From contig NZ_CP031148.1 in assembly GCF_003342675.1 (NCBI RefSeq), positions 2,542,001 to 2,606,000 on the forward strand: DNA of 64,000 nt, written 5' to 3'. The position numbers and the translations under genes were made by a program. The DNA is from Haloplanus rubicundus. Lineage in GTDB: Archaea > Halobacteriota > Halobacteria > Halobacteriales > Haloferacaceae. Positions 7,860 through 17,183 of the stretch are shown here, piece after piece (the stretch's first letter is position 1; every line of letters begins with the position of its first letter). The notes beneath the pieces are model-generated. The model worked only from the letters and a program-made list of their open reading frames with translations. It ran no database searches and was not told the DNA's origin.

Positions 7860-9173
7860 TCAGCCGTCGCCCACGGCCGGTGTCGACGGCCCGGCGACCT
7901 GCGCCTCGCGGCGATGGAGCCAGAGGCCGGCGACGACGGCGAGGAGGGCCGCCGCCGTCGCGATACCGAAGGCGACGCGGTAGCCGGCGACGGTGTAGAC
8001 GCGGGCACCGTTGATGACCTCACCCGTCCAGTAGGCGTCGAGGACGGCGCCCATGACCGTCGGCAGCGTCGCGGCGCCGACGTAGCCGAGGCTGTTGATG
8101 ACGCCGGTGACGGTGCCGGCGACGGCCGGTTCGTGGCGCTCCTTGCCGACGGTGAACACGAGGGAGACGCCGCCGTTGGCGAGGAGGGCACAGAAGAGCG
8201 CGGCGCCGACGACGGGGAGCGGCGGGACGGTGACCAGCACCCCGTAAGAGAGCGCGAACACGACGGCCGTCGCGACGATGAGCTCCGTCCGCCGGCCGGT
8301 CCGGTCGGAGAGCGCGCCGATGGCGGGCGAGCCGAGCACGAACCCGACGTTGCCGACGAGGAGGTACGTCGACGCCCGCGCCACCGAGACGCCGTACGTG
8401 TCGGCGACGAAGGGGACGCCCCACAGGCCGAGGACGGTGAAGTTGACGCCGAGGACCAGAAAGAGCAGCAGGCCCATCAGCCACGTCTCGGCCTCGCGGA
8501 GGACGGTGCGGGTGTTGGCGACGATGTCCGAAAGGGACGCGGTGTCCTCGTCGGCAACGGCGACGCCGACACCGACGCCCACGTCGTCGTACCCCGCGTC
8601 ACTCGGTGTGTCCCGTACCGCGCCCGCGACGGCGACGGCGACGACGGCGGTGACCACCCCCGTCGCGAGGATGGCGAGGCGCCACCCCACCCGGTCGATG
8701 GCGAGCGCCAGCGGCGTGGTCGCGAGGATGCCCCCCGCGCCCGCCGCGGCGACGGTGTAGCCGGTCATCGTCGCGTACTCGTCCGGCCGGAACCAGTTCG
8801 CACAGAACCGCAGGGTGGCGATGTAGCAGACGCTCCCGCCGAGGCCGACGACGGCCCGAGCGAGGAAGGCGACGAGCAGCGTGTCGCTCCGTGCGAACCA
8901 GAGGACACCGGCGCTCAACACGGCCAGCCCGGCGGCGCCGACCCACCGCGGCCCGTAGCGGTCGACGACGAGTCCCGCCGGAAGCTGGAGGGCGGCGTAG
9001 ATGTAGAAAAACGAGGAGTGGAGCAGGCCGAGCTGGGAGCCGGTGGCGTCGAACGTACGCGCGAGCGAGTCGGCGAGGACGGCCGTGGCGGTCCGGTGAA
9101 AGTTGACGAACAGGAAGCCGCCGGCGAGCGCGGTCCACAGGAGGAGACGCCGGCGGCGAACCGAGAGAGACAT
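7860..9173 (-). CDS. Major facilitator superfamily transporter
   Basis: 437 residues with twelve predicted transmembrane segments in two six-helix halves, separated near residue 200 by a cytoplasmic loop containing a Val/Gly/Asp-rich stretch. The loop 2-3 motif appears as GLVVDRYGPRWVG and its repeat in the second half as GALSDRTGRRTEL. The substrate cannot be deduced; the sequence is reminiscent of anion/organic-acid MFS proteins. The start at MSLSVRRR (9173) is preferred over an upstream non-ATG codon. Confidence 0.88.
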   Translation of the reverse strand: MSLSVRRRRLLLWTALAGGFLFVNFHRTATAVLADSLARTFDATGSQLGLLHSSFFYIYAALQLPAGLVVDRYGPRWVGAAGLAVLSAGVLWFARSDTLLVAFLARAVVGLGGSVCYIATLRFCANWFRPDEYATMTGYTVAAAGAGGILATTPLALAIDRVGWRLAILATGVVTAVVAVAVAGAVRDTPSDAGYDDVGVGVGVAVADEDTASLSDIVANTRTVLREAETWLMGLLLFLVLGVNFTVLGLWGVPFVADTYGVSVARASTYLLVGNVGFVLGSPAIGALSDRTGRRTELIVATAVVFALSYGVLVTVPPLPVVGAALFCALLANGGVSLVFTVGKERHEPAVAGTVTGVINSLGYVGAATLPTVMGAVLDAYWTGEVINGARVYTVAGYRVAFGIATAAALLAVVAGLWLHRREAQVAGPSTPAVGDG

Positions 9174-9295
9174 ACAGGTCGGTCCGTGGAGCGGCCTCAA
9201 TAGCGTATTGGAACCGGTTCCGACGGCCGCAGGCGAGGCCGACGGCGTCGCTCGGTGGGTGGAAGACGAAAGATCGGCCCGCTGGGATGGCGGAG

Positions 9296-11563
9296 CTAGT
9301 GGAACGTCCGACTCGCTTCGGTTTCGGTGCCCACGTCGGGTTCGTCGGTCGTGAACCGCTGCTCGATTTCGCGGTAGCGCTCGCGCACGTCGTCGGTGAC
9401 GCTCGCGGTCACTTCCTCGAGCGCCTGCTCGAAGTGGTCCATCGTGATGCGGACGTTCCCGATGGACTCGCCGATCTCCTCGGGCGAGACGCTGTGGATG
9501 AACTCGCGGCTGGCGGCCATCGAGGCTTCGCGGCAGACGGCCTCGATGTCGGCGCCGACGTAGTTCTCGGTCCGGCGGGCGAGGCTATCCAGGTCCACGT
9601 CGTCCGCGAGCGGCTTGTCCCGCGTGTGGACCTCGAAGATGGCGCGGCGCGCCTCCTCGTCGGGGACGGGCACGTGGACGTGCCGGTCCAGGCGGCCGGG
9701 GCGCAGGAGCGCGGAGTCGATCAGGTCGGGCCGGTTCGAGGTGGCGATGACCACCACGTCCTCCAGCGTTTCGAGGCCGTCGAGCTCCGTCAGTAGTTGG
9801 GAGACGACGCGCTCGGAGACGCCGGAGTCGCCGGTGTTGCGGCCGCGCTCGGTCGCGATGGCGTCGATCTCGTCGAAGAAGATGACGGTCGGCGCGTTCT
9901 CGCGGGCCTTGCTGAAGATCTCGCGGACCCCCTTCTCGCTCTCCCCGACGTACTTATCGAGGAGTTCGGGCCCCTTCACCGAGATGAAGTTGGACTCGGC
10001 CTCGTTGGCGACCGCCTTGGCGAGTAAGGTCTTCCCGGTCCCGGGCGGGCCGTACATGAGAACGCCCTTCGCGGACTCCATGTCCATGGCCTCGAACACC
10101 TCGGGGTAGTCGAGCGGCCACTGGATGGTCTCGCGGAGGCGCTCTTTGGTGTCCTCCAGACCGCCCACGTCGTTCCAGGTCACGTCGGGTACCTCGACGA
10201 ACACTTCCCGCAGCGCGGAGGGTTCGATACCTTTCATCGCCTCCTGGAAGTCGTCCTGGCCGACCTCCAGATCCTCCAGGATCTCGGCGTCGATCTCCTC
10301 CTCCTCGAGGTCGATCTGCGGGCGGATGCGCCGGAGCGCGTTCATCGCGGCCTCTTTGGCGAGGCTCTCGATGTCGGCACCGACGAACCCGTGCGTGGAC
10401 TCGGCGAAGCCCTCGATGTTCACGTCCTCGGCGAGCGGCATGTTGCGGGTGTGGACCTGCAGGATCTCGCGCCGGCCGTCGCGGTCGGGGACGCCGATCT
10501 CGATCTCGCGGTCGAACCGGCCGCCGCGGCGGAGCGCGGGGTCGATGGCGTCGACGCGGTTGGTCGCGCCGATGACCACGACCTCGCCGCGCTCCTCCAG
10601 CCCGTCCATCAGGCTGAGTAGCTGCGCGACGACGCGGCGTTCGACGTCGCCGCCGGCCTCGCCACGCTCGGGGGCGATGGAGTCGATTTCGTCGATGAAG
10701 ACGATGGCGGGGGCGTTCTCCTCGGCTTCCTCGAAGGCGTCGCGGAGTTGCTCCTCGCTCTCGCCGTAGTATTTCGACATGATCTCCGGCCCACTGATGG
10801 TGTGGAAGTGGGCGTCGATTTCGTTGGCGACAGCCTTGGCGATGAGCGTCTTCCCGGTGCCGGGCGGGCCGTGGAGGAGCACGCCCTTCGGCGGGTCGAT
10901 GCCGAGGCGCCGGAACAGTTCGGGGTGGCGCATCGGCAGCTCGATCATCTCGCGAACCTGTTCGAGTTCGCGGTCGAGACCGCCGATGTCCTCGTAGGTC
11001 ACGTCCGGCGTGTCGGCGCGGGCCTCGCCGCCCGACTCGCGGATCTGTTCGGCGGGCTTCTCGCTGACCGTCACCTCGGTCGAGTCGGTGACGACGACGG
11101 TGCCGGACGGGTCGGTGTCGGCGACCTTCAGCGGGAGCGCCTGACTCTGCCGACCGCTCATGAAGCCGAAGCCGAAGGGGACACGGAGGGTCTGTCCCTT
11201 CGTGATCGGCTTGTCGGTCAGCTTGTCACGGAGGTAGTGGCCGATGTCGCCCCGGATACCGATCTGCTGGGGGAGCGCGACCGTCACCCGTTCGGCCTGT
11301 TTCACGTCCGCCTTCTCGACTTCGACGCGGTCGTCGATGCCGACGTTGGCCTGCTGGCGGAGCTGGCCGTCGATGCGGATGACGCCCGACCCCTGGTCCT
11401 CGGGGTGACCGGGCCAGACGCGCGCGATGGCCGTGCCCTCTTTCCCCTCGATGCGGATGTAGTCGCCGACCTCCAGCCCCATCTCCGCGACCGCGGCGCG
11501 GTCGATGGCGGCCAGTCCACGGCCGGCGTCTTTCTGTTTCAGTGGTTTGACGACGAGCTTCAT
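9296..11563 (-). CDS. cdc48: AAA+ ATPase CdcH (Cdc48/p97/VAT family)
   Basis: 755 residues with the full p97 layout. The N-domain (about 1-185) contains a double-psi barrel. AAA domain D1 has GPPGTGKT and [14 protein letters not shown]2 has a second GPPGTGKT and [12 protein letters not shown]. Both carry arginine fingers and sensor sequences ([19 protein letters not shown]). It forms a hexameric unfoldase that feeds substrates to the proteasome or disassembles complexes. Its ATG overlaps the stop of the 11560-11799 gene by four bases (ATGA), which implies translational coupling in one operon. Confidence 0.97.
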   Translation of the reverse strand: MKLVVKPLKQKDAGRGLAAIDRAAVAEMGLEVGDYIRIEGKEGTAIARVWPGHPEDQGSGVIRIDGQLRQQANVGIDDRVEVEKADVKQAERVTVALPQQIGIRGDIGHYLRDKLTDKPITKGQTLRVPFGFGFMSGRQSQALPLKVADTDPSGTVVVTDSTEVTVSEKPAEQIRESGGEARADTPDVTYEDIGGLDRELEQVREMIELPMRHPELFRRLGIDPPKGVLLHGPPGTGKTLIAKAVANEIDAHFHTISGPEIMSKYYGESEEQLRDAFEEAEENAPAIVFIDEIDSIAPERGEAGGDVERRVVAQLLSLMDGLEERGEVVVIGATNRVDAIDPALRRGGRFDREIEIGVPDRDGRREILQVHTRNMPLAEDVNIEGFAESTHGFVGADIESLAKEAAMNALRRIRPQIDLEEEEIDAEILEDLEVGQDDFQEAMKGIEPSALREVFVEVPDVTWNDVGGLEDTKERLRETIQWPLDYPEVFEAMDMESAKGVLMYGPPGTGKTLLAKAVANEAESNFISVKGPELLDKYVGESEKGVREIFSKARENAPTVIFFDEIDAIATERGRNTGDSGVSERVVSQLLTELDGLETLEDVVVIATSNRPDLIDSALLRPGRLDRHVHVPVPDEEARRAIFEVHTRDKPLADDVDLDSLARRTENYVGADIEAVCREASMAASREFIHSVSPEEIGESIGNVRITMDHFEQALEEVTASVTDDVRERYREIEQRFTTDEPDVGTETEASRTFH

Positions 11564-11799
11564 TGGGTACCCCTCACGACGAGTACGCCGTTGTTCGTGT
11601 CAACACTTTCGACCGAACCGGGGAGGTCGAACTCCATCGCCGTCTCCTCGTCGACGAGGACGATGGCCGTCTCGCCGACGACGTCGACGCTCAGGCGGTC
11701 GTCGCCGACGCCCACGTCGGCGGCGATCACCCACTCGTCGTCGTAGTCGTACCGGCGGACGAACCGTTCGTCCTCACCGGCGTATTGTTGTCTCACCAT
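11560..11799 (-). CDS. Small conserved protein co-transcribed with cdc48
   Basis: 79 residues, start ATG 11799. Beta-rich, with hydrophobic strands ([44 protein letters not shown]) reminiscent of a truncated Hsp20/alpha-crystallin-like or gas-vesicle GvpH-type sandwich. It probably belongs to a haloarchaeal DUF7127-like family (from memory). The stop overlaps the cdc48 start (ATGA), so it may be a cofactor or regulator of the unfoldase; that is inference. A TATA box lies at 11831-11841. Confidence 0.75.
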   Translation of the reverse strand: MVRQQYAGEDERFVRRYDYDDEWVIAADVGVGDDRLSVDVVGETAIVLVDEETAMEFDLPGSVESVDTNNGVLVVRGTQ

Positions 11800-11830
11800 G
11801 TCAATTCCTAACCCCAAGTTAGCTATCCAA

Positions 11831-11841
11831 GTATATAAATC
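11831..11841 (-). promoter_or_regulatory. TATA box of the 11799-cdc48 operon
   Basis: On the minus strand this reads ATTTATATAC, a near-consensus archaeal TATA element centred about 36 bp before ATG 11799, giving a short 5' leader of about 10 nt. Confidence 0.6.
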
Positions 11842-11957
11842 TTGCTCTGACAAATCGCGGTACGTGACGGGGGTACATCGAATCGCCGTTGTATTGCGGT
11901 TCACAGCCAGCCGGTCGCGTCGGGCGGGTTTATACCCTTCCCCACGCTACCGGTCGT

Positions 11958-12725
11958 ATGGAGACGGTTACCCACCACGGGCGGGAGACGGCGTACCGCC
12001 GCCACGACCGCGGCGGCGACGCCGATCCGATCCTGTTCGTCCACGGCAGCGGTGGATCGCACGCGGTCTGGAAGTCCCAGGCCAGACTCGCCGACGACCG
12101 GCCCGTCGTCGCCCTCGATCTGAGCGGGCACGGAGAGAGCGACGACGTGGCGGCCGAACCGGGCTACGAGGCGCTCTCGGCGTACGTCGACGACGCCGTC
12201 GCCGTCGCCGAGGCGACGGACGCTCGGGTCCTCTGTGGCAACTCGCTCGGCGGGGCAGTCGTCATGACGGCACTCCTCGAACGCGACGTGGACCTCGACG
12301 CCGCCGTCCTCGCGGGGACCGGCGCCAGACTCGCCGTCCTCGACGACCTGCTTCGGTGGCTCCGGAACGACTTCGAGCGGGCGATCGAGTTCCTCCACGG
12401 TCCGGATCGGCTCTTTCACGACCCCGACGACCGACTGGTGGCGGCGTCGAGCGAGATGCTCCACGCGGCGGGGCGGGCCGTCACCGAACGCGACTTCCGA
12501 ACCTGCCACGACTTCGACGTGCGCGGCCGCCTCGACGAGGTCGACACGCCGACCCTCGCCGTCGTCGGCGAGTACGACGCACTCACGCCGCCCTGGTACC
12601 ACGAGGCGCTCGCCGAACGCATCCCCGACGCCGAGTGGACGACCGTCGACGACGCGGCCCACCTCGCCATGCTGGAGCGTCCCGCGGCGTTCAACGAGGC
12701 ACTGAGCGGCTTCCTCGACGCGTAA
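11958..12725 (+). CDS. Alpha/beta hydrolase
   Basis: 255 residues. Alpha/beta-hydrolase fold with the oxyanion motif FVHGSGGSHAVW, the nucleophile elbow GNSLGG (Ser), the acid in VVGEYDALTPPW (Asp) and His in DDAAHLAMLERP. Substrate unknown; family members are esterases, lipases or C-C hydrolases. ATG 11958 follows a TATA-like sequence (GTTTATAC) near 11928. A palindromic element abuts the stop codon. Confidence 0.88.
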   Translation: METVTHHGRETAYRRHDRGGDADPILFVHGSGGSHAVWKSQARLADDRPVVALDLSGHGESDDVAAEPGYEALSAYVDDAVAVAEATDARVLCGNSLGGAVVMTALLERDVDLDAAVLAGTGARLAVLDDLLRWLRNDFERAIEFLHGPDRLFHDPDDRLVAASSEMLHAAGRAVTERDFRTCHDFDVRGRLDEVDTPTLAVVGEYDALTPPWYHEALAERIPDAEWTTVDDAAHLAMLERPAAFNEALSGFLDA

Positions 12726-12795
12726 TGCGGTTTACTGTACGTCGCTACCGGATCGTCCGGGCGGACCACCGGTAAACAGGGACAGTAATCCGCAG
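12726..12795. repeat. Intergenic palindromic element, copy 4 (diverged)
   Basis: Starts at the hydrolase stop. Left arm TGCGGTTTACTGTACGTCGC then TACCGG; right arm GGACCACCGGTAAACAGGGACAGTAATCCGCA in two pieces. The ends changed from ATACGG to TGCGG on both arms, so pairing is retained despite sequence divergence. Confidence 0.65.
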
Positions 12796-12836
12796 AAATC
12801 GCCACGCATTACCCGTTCGGCCGCCAACGACGGCCC

Positions 12837-13073
12837 GTGCCACACCGCGTCGAGCGAACCGACCCCGACGGCGTCGACTTCGGGTGGGTGATGCAGGTGA
12901 CGTTCGTCGCCACCATCGTCGTCGGCGCGCCCCTCGTCGCCGCCCTCTCGACGACGACGACGCTCCCGACGTGGGGCGCCCGCGCCGCCTTCGCGGTCCG
13001 GGTCGGGGCGGCCGTCTGGTTCGTCACCGCGCTCCTCGCGTACGCGTACGCCCGTCGAAACGCCGACTCGTAG
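12837..13073 (+). CDS. Small two-TM membrane protein (DUF5822-like)
   Basis: 78 residues beginning with GTG at 12837. The N-terminal polar segment (DPDGVDFGWVMQ) is followed by two transmembrane helices (about 20-40 and 48-68) and a basic tail RRNADS. It matches what I remember of the haloarchaeal DUF5822 family; function unknown. It lies 37 bp before the eIF2B-like gene on the same strand, possibly co-transcribed. Confidence 0.7.
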   Translation: MPHRVERTDPDGVDFGWVMQVTFVATIVVGAPLVAALSTTTTLPTWGARAAFAVRVGAAVWFVTALLAYAYARRNADS

Positions 13074-13110
13074 CCGGAACCTCTTTGCCGCCGACACGAC
13101 ACCTCACGGT

Positions 13111-13959
13111 ATGATCGACGAGACCATCGAGGAGATTCGCCGGATGCAGACCCACAGTTCGTCGGTGGTCGCGGTCAAGGCGACCACGGCCCTCGAGGAA
13201 CTCCTCGACCGGGACTACCGGAACGTCGAGGCCTACGAGCGCGACCTGGAGCGGAACGCGGGCGCGCTCCGCCGGGCCAACCCCTCCCACGCCTCCCTCC
13301 ACAAGGCGATGCGGGAGGTCGTCGACAACGTCCTCGGCGAGGTCGACTCCGTCGAGGCGGCGAAATCCCGCACCCGCGAGGAGATCGACCGGATCGTCGA
13401 GGGGATCGAGACGGGCAAACACCGGGCCGCCGCCCGCGCCGCGACCACGTTCGAGGACGGCGAGACGGTCCTCACCCACGACTTCTCGACGACCGTCCTG
13501 GAGGCCGTCGAGGTGGCGGCGGCGGAGGGCTGTCACCTCACCGCCTACGTCACCGAGGCGCGGCCGCGCTACCTCGGGCGCAAGACCGCGCGCCGCCTCG
13601 CGGAGATGGATCGCGTCGAGCCACACCTCCTCGTCGACAGCGCCGCGGGGCACGTCCTCGACCGCTGTGACCGCGTCGTCGTCGGCATGACCTGCATCGT
13701 CGGCGAGACGCTCTACAACCGCGTCGGCACCTTCCCGCTCGTCGCCGCCGCGAGCGTCGCGGACGTGCCCGTCACCGTCGTCGGCTCCGAGTCGAAGATC
13801 ATCGAGAGCGACTTCGTCTTCGAAAACGAGGAGCGTGAACCGGCGGAGGTGATCCGCGAACCCGTCGAGGGCGTCCGGATCGAGAACCCCGCCTACGACG
13901 CGACGCCGATGGACCTGATCGACGAGGTGGTGACCGATCAGGACCAGTTCGCGCCCTAG
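13111..13959 (+). CDS. eIF-2B alpha/beta/delta-like protein
   Basis: 282 residues covering the IF-2B domain: an N-terminal helical part (1-110) and a Rossmann-like C-terminal part with VYVTEARPRYLGRKTA-type substrate loop (TEARPR), GMTCIVGETLYNRVGT and PVTVVGSESKII. Relatives include ribose-1,5-bisphosphate isomerase of the archaeal AMP pathway, methylthioribose-1-phosphate isomerase and true eIF2B-like subunits. Length and divergence favour the generic eIF2B-like group, and no AMP phosphorylase or RuBisCO is in view. Its TAG overlaps the convergent GNAT gene's TAG in the palindrome CTAG. Confidence 0.82.
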   Translation: MIDETIEEIRRMQTHSSSVVAVKATTALEELLDRDYRNVEAYERDLERNAGALRRANPSHASLHKAMREVVDNVLGEVDSVEAAKSRTREEIDRIVEGIETGKHRAAARAATTFEDGETVLTHDFSTTVLEAVEVAAAEGCHLTAYVTEARPRYLGRKTARRLAEMDRVEPHLLVDSAAGHVLDRCDRVVVGMTCIVGETLYNRVGTFPLVAAASVADVPVTVVGSESKIIESDFVFENEEREPAEVIREPVEGVRIENPAYDATPMDLIDEVVTDQDQFAP

Positions 13960-14432
13960 CGCCGGATCAGCTCGGAGAGCCGGTCGCGCAGGCGCTCGTC
14001 GGGGCCGAGCCGGAGGTAGTACGCGTCGCCATTGTCCTCGTAGTAGTGCTCGATCCGCCGCTTGATCTCGAACCCGATGGCTTCGTAGAAGTCCAGCGCC
14101 CGTTCGTTCGTCGCCCGGGCGTGGCAGGTGACGGTGCGGTGGTCCTCCGCGACTTCCGCGACGAGTCGCCGGCCGAACCCCTCGCCGCGACGCTCCGGCG
14201 AGACGGCGAGAAAGAGGATGTAGCCGTCGCGTCGCACCGTCGCGAAGCCGACCAGGTCGTCGTCGAGGTAGAGCAGGTGGGTCGTCGCCCGCCGGTAGGC
14301 GTCCATGAAGAAGCGCTTGCGCTGTTTGAGGACGCCCTCCTCCCGGCGGATGCGTTCTTTGAGTTTCCAGGCCTCGTCGGCGTGGTCGCTCGTGCCGGGG
14401 CCATCGACACGTTTCTCGACGGTGACGCTCAC
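13956..14432 (-). CDS. GNAT-family N-acetyltransferase
   Basis: 158 residues. GNAT fold with the acetyl-CoA-binding loop in LAVSPERRGEGFGRRLVAEV (R-x-x-G-x-G/A) and a C-terminal YEAIGFEIKRRIEHYYEDNGDAYYL resembling RimI-type and spermidine-type enzymes. I chose the GTG start at 14432 because a TATA box at 14458-14465 would put transcription initiation right at it; ATG 14483 lies upstream of that box. The acceptor is unknown. Confidence 0.82.
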   Translation of the reverse strand: MSVTVEKRVDGPGTSDHADEAWKLKERIRREEGVLKQRKRFFMDAYRRATTHLLYLDDDLVGFATVRRDGYILFLAVSPERRGEGFGRRLVAEVAEDHRTVTCHARATNERALDFYEAIGFEIKRRIEHYYEDNGDAYYLRLGPDERLRDRLSELIRR

Positions 14433-14457
14433 TACCGCAGTTCTAGCGTAGGCGTGC

Positions 14458-14465
14458 AATATAAC
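14458..14465 (-). promoter_or_regulatory. TATA box of the GNAT gene
   Basis: Minus-strand GTTATATT about 29 bp before GTG 14432. The spacing predicts a leaderless transcript and is what decides the start codon. Confidence 0.5.
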
Positions 14466-14537
14466 TTCATCGTCGGCGTCCATCGTCGCCGCATCTCGGA
14501 ACCAACGGTTTTCACGGTCCGCCCCGTCCCCGACGCC

Positions 14538-14948
14538 ATGAGCTACGAACTCCGCCCTCACACCGCCGACGTCGCCGTCGCGGCGACCGGCGCGGACCTC
14601 GGCGAGGCGTTCGCCGCCGCCGCGGACGGCCTCGCGGCGGCCACCTGCGACGAGATTCCGGGGACCGGCGAGCGTTTCTCGTTCACCGTCCGCGCCGAGG
14701 GGCTCGAAGCACTCCTCTTCGACTACCTCGATCAACTCATCTACGAACGCGACGTTCGCGGGGTCCTCCCCGTGGCCAACGAGGCGTCGGTCCGCGAGGA
14801 CGACGGGGAGTGGGTGGTCGAGGCGAGCGCCCGCGGCGTCCCCTTCGCGGACGTGACCGCACGGGACGTAAAGGCCGTGACCTACTCAGAGATGCGCGTC
14901 GAGGAGACCGACGAGGGCTGGGAGGCGTACGTCGTGCTGGACGTGTAG
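14538..14948 (+). CDS. Archease, RtcB activator
   Basis: 136 residues. Archease activates the RNA ligase RtcB for multiple turnover and helps its GTP-dependent guanylylation. Seen: N-terminal HTADVAVAATG with the metal-binding Asp, LFDYLDQLIYERDV in the centre, and the C-terminal DVKAVTYSEMRVEE with the DxKAxTYH-type motif (Ser replaces His in TYSEM) and a terminal VLDV. It sits 35 bp upstream of rtcB on the same strand, the classic arrangement. Confidence 0.92.
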   Translation: MSYELRPHTADVAVAATGADLGEAFAAAADGLAAATCDEIPGTGERFSFTVRAEGLEALLFDYLDQLIYERDVRGVLPVANEASVREDDGEWVVEASARGVPFADVTARDVKAVTYSEMRVEETDEGWEAYVVLDV

Positions 14949-14983
14949 TAACGTATTCCCGCGTCGGTCACGTCGGTTCACGT

Positions 14984-16444
14984 ATGACCACACGCGAGTT
15001 CGACGGCATCCGGCTCGAACGCGTTCGGGAGTTCGTCTGGGAGATGCCCCGCGAGGGCGACATGCGCGTCCCCGCCCGAGTACTGGCGAGCGAGGCGCTG
15101 CTCGACGAAATCGGCGAGGACAAGACGCTCCAACAGTTGCGAAACGCGACGCATCTGCCGGGGATCACCGGCCACGCCATCTGCATGCCCGACGGCCACC
15201 AGGGCTACGGCTTCCCCGTCGGCGGCGTGGGGGCGACGGACGTAGAGGAGGGCTGTATCTCGCCGGGTTCGGTCGGGTACGACATTAATTGCGGCGTGAG
15301 AATGATGAAAACAAATATCACCTACGCCGACGTGCAGGGCCACGAGGAGGAACTCGTGAACGCCCTGTTCGCGAACGTCCCCTCCGGCCTCGGGGGCGGC
15401 GGCATCGTCGAAAGCGGGATCGACACCGTCGAGGCCGTCCTCTCCCGCGGCGTCGACTGGGCGCTGGAGGAGGGGTGGGCCGTCGAGGCCGACCTGACCC
15501 ACTGCGAGGACGAGGGCTACCGCCCGGACGCCGATCCCAGCGCGGTGTCACAGAAGGCGAAGGACCGGGGGAAGAATCAGCTCGGCAGCCTCGGCAGCGG
15601 CAACCACTTCCTCGAAGTCCAGCGGGTGACGGACGTCTACCGCGACGACGTGGCCGACGCCTACGGCCTCGAACCCGACCAGATCGTCGTCCTCATCCAC
15701 TGTGGGAGCCGGGGGCTGGGCCACCAGACCTGTACCGACTACCTGCGGAAAATCGAGAAGCGCCACGGCGACCTGCTGGCCGAACTGCCCGACAAGGAAC
15801 TCGCGGCGGCGCCGGCGGGCTCCGAACTCGCCGAGGAGTACTACGGCGCGATGTGTGCCTGTATCAACTTCGCGTGGGTGAACCGCCAACTGATCATGCA
15901 CCGCGTCCGGCAGGTGTTCGAGCGCGTCTTCGACCGCTCGTGGGAGTCGATGGAGATGCATCTGCTGTACGACGTGGCCCACAACATCGCCAAGAAAGAG
16001 GTCCACACCGTACAGGGAGAAGAGCGCGAACTGTACGTCCACCGCAAGGGGGCGACGCGGGCGTTCCCGGCGGGACATCCCGAGGTGCCCGCGGCCTATC
16101 GCGACGTGGGACAACCGATCATCATCCCCGGAAGTATGGGTGCGGGGAGCTACGTCCTCCGTGGCGGCGAGGCGTCGATGGAGCTTACCTTCGGCTCCAC
16201 CGCCCACGGCGCCGGCCGGCTGATGAGCCGGACGCAGGCCAAACAGGAGTTCTGGGGCGAGACGGTGCAGGACGAACTCAAGGAGCAAAATCAGGTGTAC
16301 GTCAAGGCCCAGAGCGGCGCGACGGTGGCCGAGGAGGCCCCCGGCGTCTACAAGGACGTCGACGAGGTGGTGCGCGTCTCCGACGCCCTCGGCATCGGCG
16401 ACAAGGTGGCACGGACGTATCCGGTCTGTAACATCAAGGGTTAG
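14984..16444 (+). CDS. rtcB: tRNA-splicing ligase RtcB
   Basis: 486 residues. It joins 2',3'-cyclic-phosphate or 3'-phosphate RNA ends to 5'-OH ends with GTP and Mn2+, sealing tRNA exons after intron removal. Motifs: MPDGHQGYGFPVGGV, the metal-binding Cys in GYDINCGVRMM, LGSGNHFLEVQ, HCGSRGLGHQ, YDVAHNIAKKE, and GSMGAGSYVLRG with the nucleotidyl-His region AHGAGR. No intein is present. It runs with archease; both serve tRNA maturation. The TAG stop overlaps the convergent neighbour's stop by four bases. Confidence 0.96.
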   Translation: MTTREFDGIRLERVREFVWEMPREGDMRVPARVLASEALLDEIGEDKTLQQLRNATHLPGITGHAICMPDGHQGYGFPVGGVGATDVEEGCISPGSVGYDINCGVRMMKTNITYADVQGHEEELVNALFANVPSGLGGGGIVESGIDTVEAVLSRGVDWALEEGWAVEADLTHCEDEGYRPDADPSAVSQKAKDRGKNQLGSLGSGNHFLEVQRVTDVYRDDVADAYGLEPDQIVVLIHCGSRGLGHQTCTDYLRKIEKRHGDLLAELPDKELAAAPAGSELAEEYYGAMCACINFAWVNRQLIMHRVRQVFERVFDRSWESMEMHLLYDVAHNIAKKEVHTVQGEERELYVHRKGATRAFPAGHPEVPAAYRDVGQPIIIPGSMGAGSYVLRGGEASMELTFGSTAHGAGRLMSRTQAKQEFWGETVQDELKEQNQVYVKAQSGATVAEEAPGVYKDVDEVVRVSDALGIGDKVARTYPVCNIKG

Positions 16445-16752
16445 TCGCCCGTCTCGCCGTCGGCGCCGGAGTCACGAGTCCCCCGCCGTCGGAACCAGTA
16501 GTACGCGAGGGCGGCCAGCCCGAGGGCGGCCGAGGTGAGTCCATCGCCGGGGACGGTGCCGGCCCACGCGGCGCGGACGACGTCGGCGAGGACGACGGCG
16601 AGGAGGAGGAGGCCGACCGCCAGCACCCACGGCGCCGGCTGGACGTTCTCGGCCGCGTACTGCCCCGACTCGATCAACGCCATCTCCTTGCGGTGTTCGG
16701 TGTACGCGAAGATGCTGACGAGGGCCAGCACGGCGACGAACAGCAGTCCCAT
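16441..16752 (-). CDS. Small membrane protein (DUF6249-like)
   Basis: 103 residues with three transmembrane helices: MGLLFVAVLALVSIF, the APWVLAVGLLLLAVVLADVV segment and TSAALGLAALAYYWF. The loop after helix 1 carries EHRKEMALIESGQYA, which recalls the DUF6249 signature found in bacterial and archaeal membrane proteins. The tail is polar. ATG 16752 is chosen, with a possible TATA (TTTATG) about 70 bp upstream. Function unknown. Confidence 0.7.
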   Translation of the reverse strand: MGLLFVAVLALVSIFAYTEHRKEMALIESGQYAAENVQPAPWVLAVGLLLLAVVLADVVRAAWAGTVPGDGLTSAALGLAALAYYWFRRRGTRDSGADGETGD

Positions 16753-16850
16753 ACCGACGAGGACGACGATGCCCTCACCGATCTGGAGGGGAACGGGGAG
16801 CGTACTGGCCGTACGTCGTGTCGGCGCATAAACACCGTCCACGGCGGGGA

Positions 16851-17150
16851 CTACCGGCCGATCCGGACGTACTCGCTCTCGGGGACCGGTTCGACTTCCT
16901 CGCCGTTCTCGTAGCGGACGTAGCTCAGGTAGAAGGGGTTGCCACAGCCGGATTCGTCGTCGCGGAGCGTGCCGTCCTCGCCACAGACGAAGCGGACGCC
17001 GTCCGCGGACTCCACGTCGTCGTCGGCGTCGACGTACGTCCACCCCTCCAGCGGGTAGGGCGTCACCGACTTGTCCGCGAGGTAGCCGTCGCGTTCGAGT
17101 TCGACGACGGCTTCACAGTGGGGGCAGTAGTAGGTGACTGGGTAGGTCAT
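16851..17150 (-). CDS. Zinc-ribbon-like haloarchaeal protein
   Basis: 99 residues. The N-terminal YYCPHCEAVVELERDGYLA resembles half of a zinc ribbon; further cysteines occur in FVCGEDG and SGCGNPFYLSY, so a four-Cys metal site is plausible. The rest is acidic and the C-terminus is EYVRIGR. It is a single gene with a short interval to the Usp gene on the same strand. Function not recognised. Confidence 0.7.
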   Translation of the reverse strand: MTYPVTYYCPHCEAVVELERDGYLADKSVTPYPLEGWTYVDADDDVESADGVRFVCGEDGTLRDDESGCGNPFYLSYVRYENGEEVEPVPESEYVRIGR

Positions 17151-17183
17151 ACCCGTCGTAGGGGCGAGACGGACTTAAGCACG

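Noticed and set aside
7272..9203. A 643-codon plus-strand open frame
   Set aside because: Overlaps the 7358 gene in another frame and the MFS gene in antisense; Arg/Asp/Glu-rich shadow without domains.
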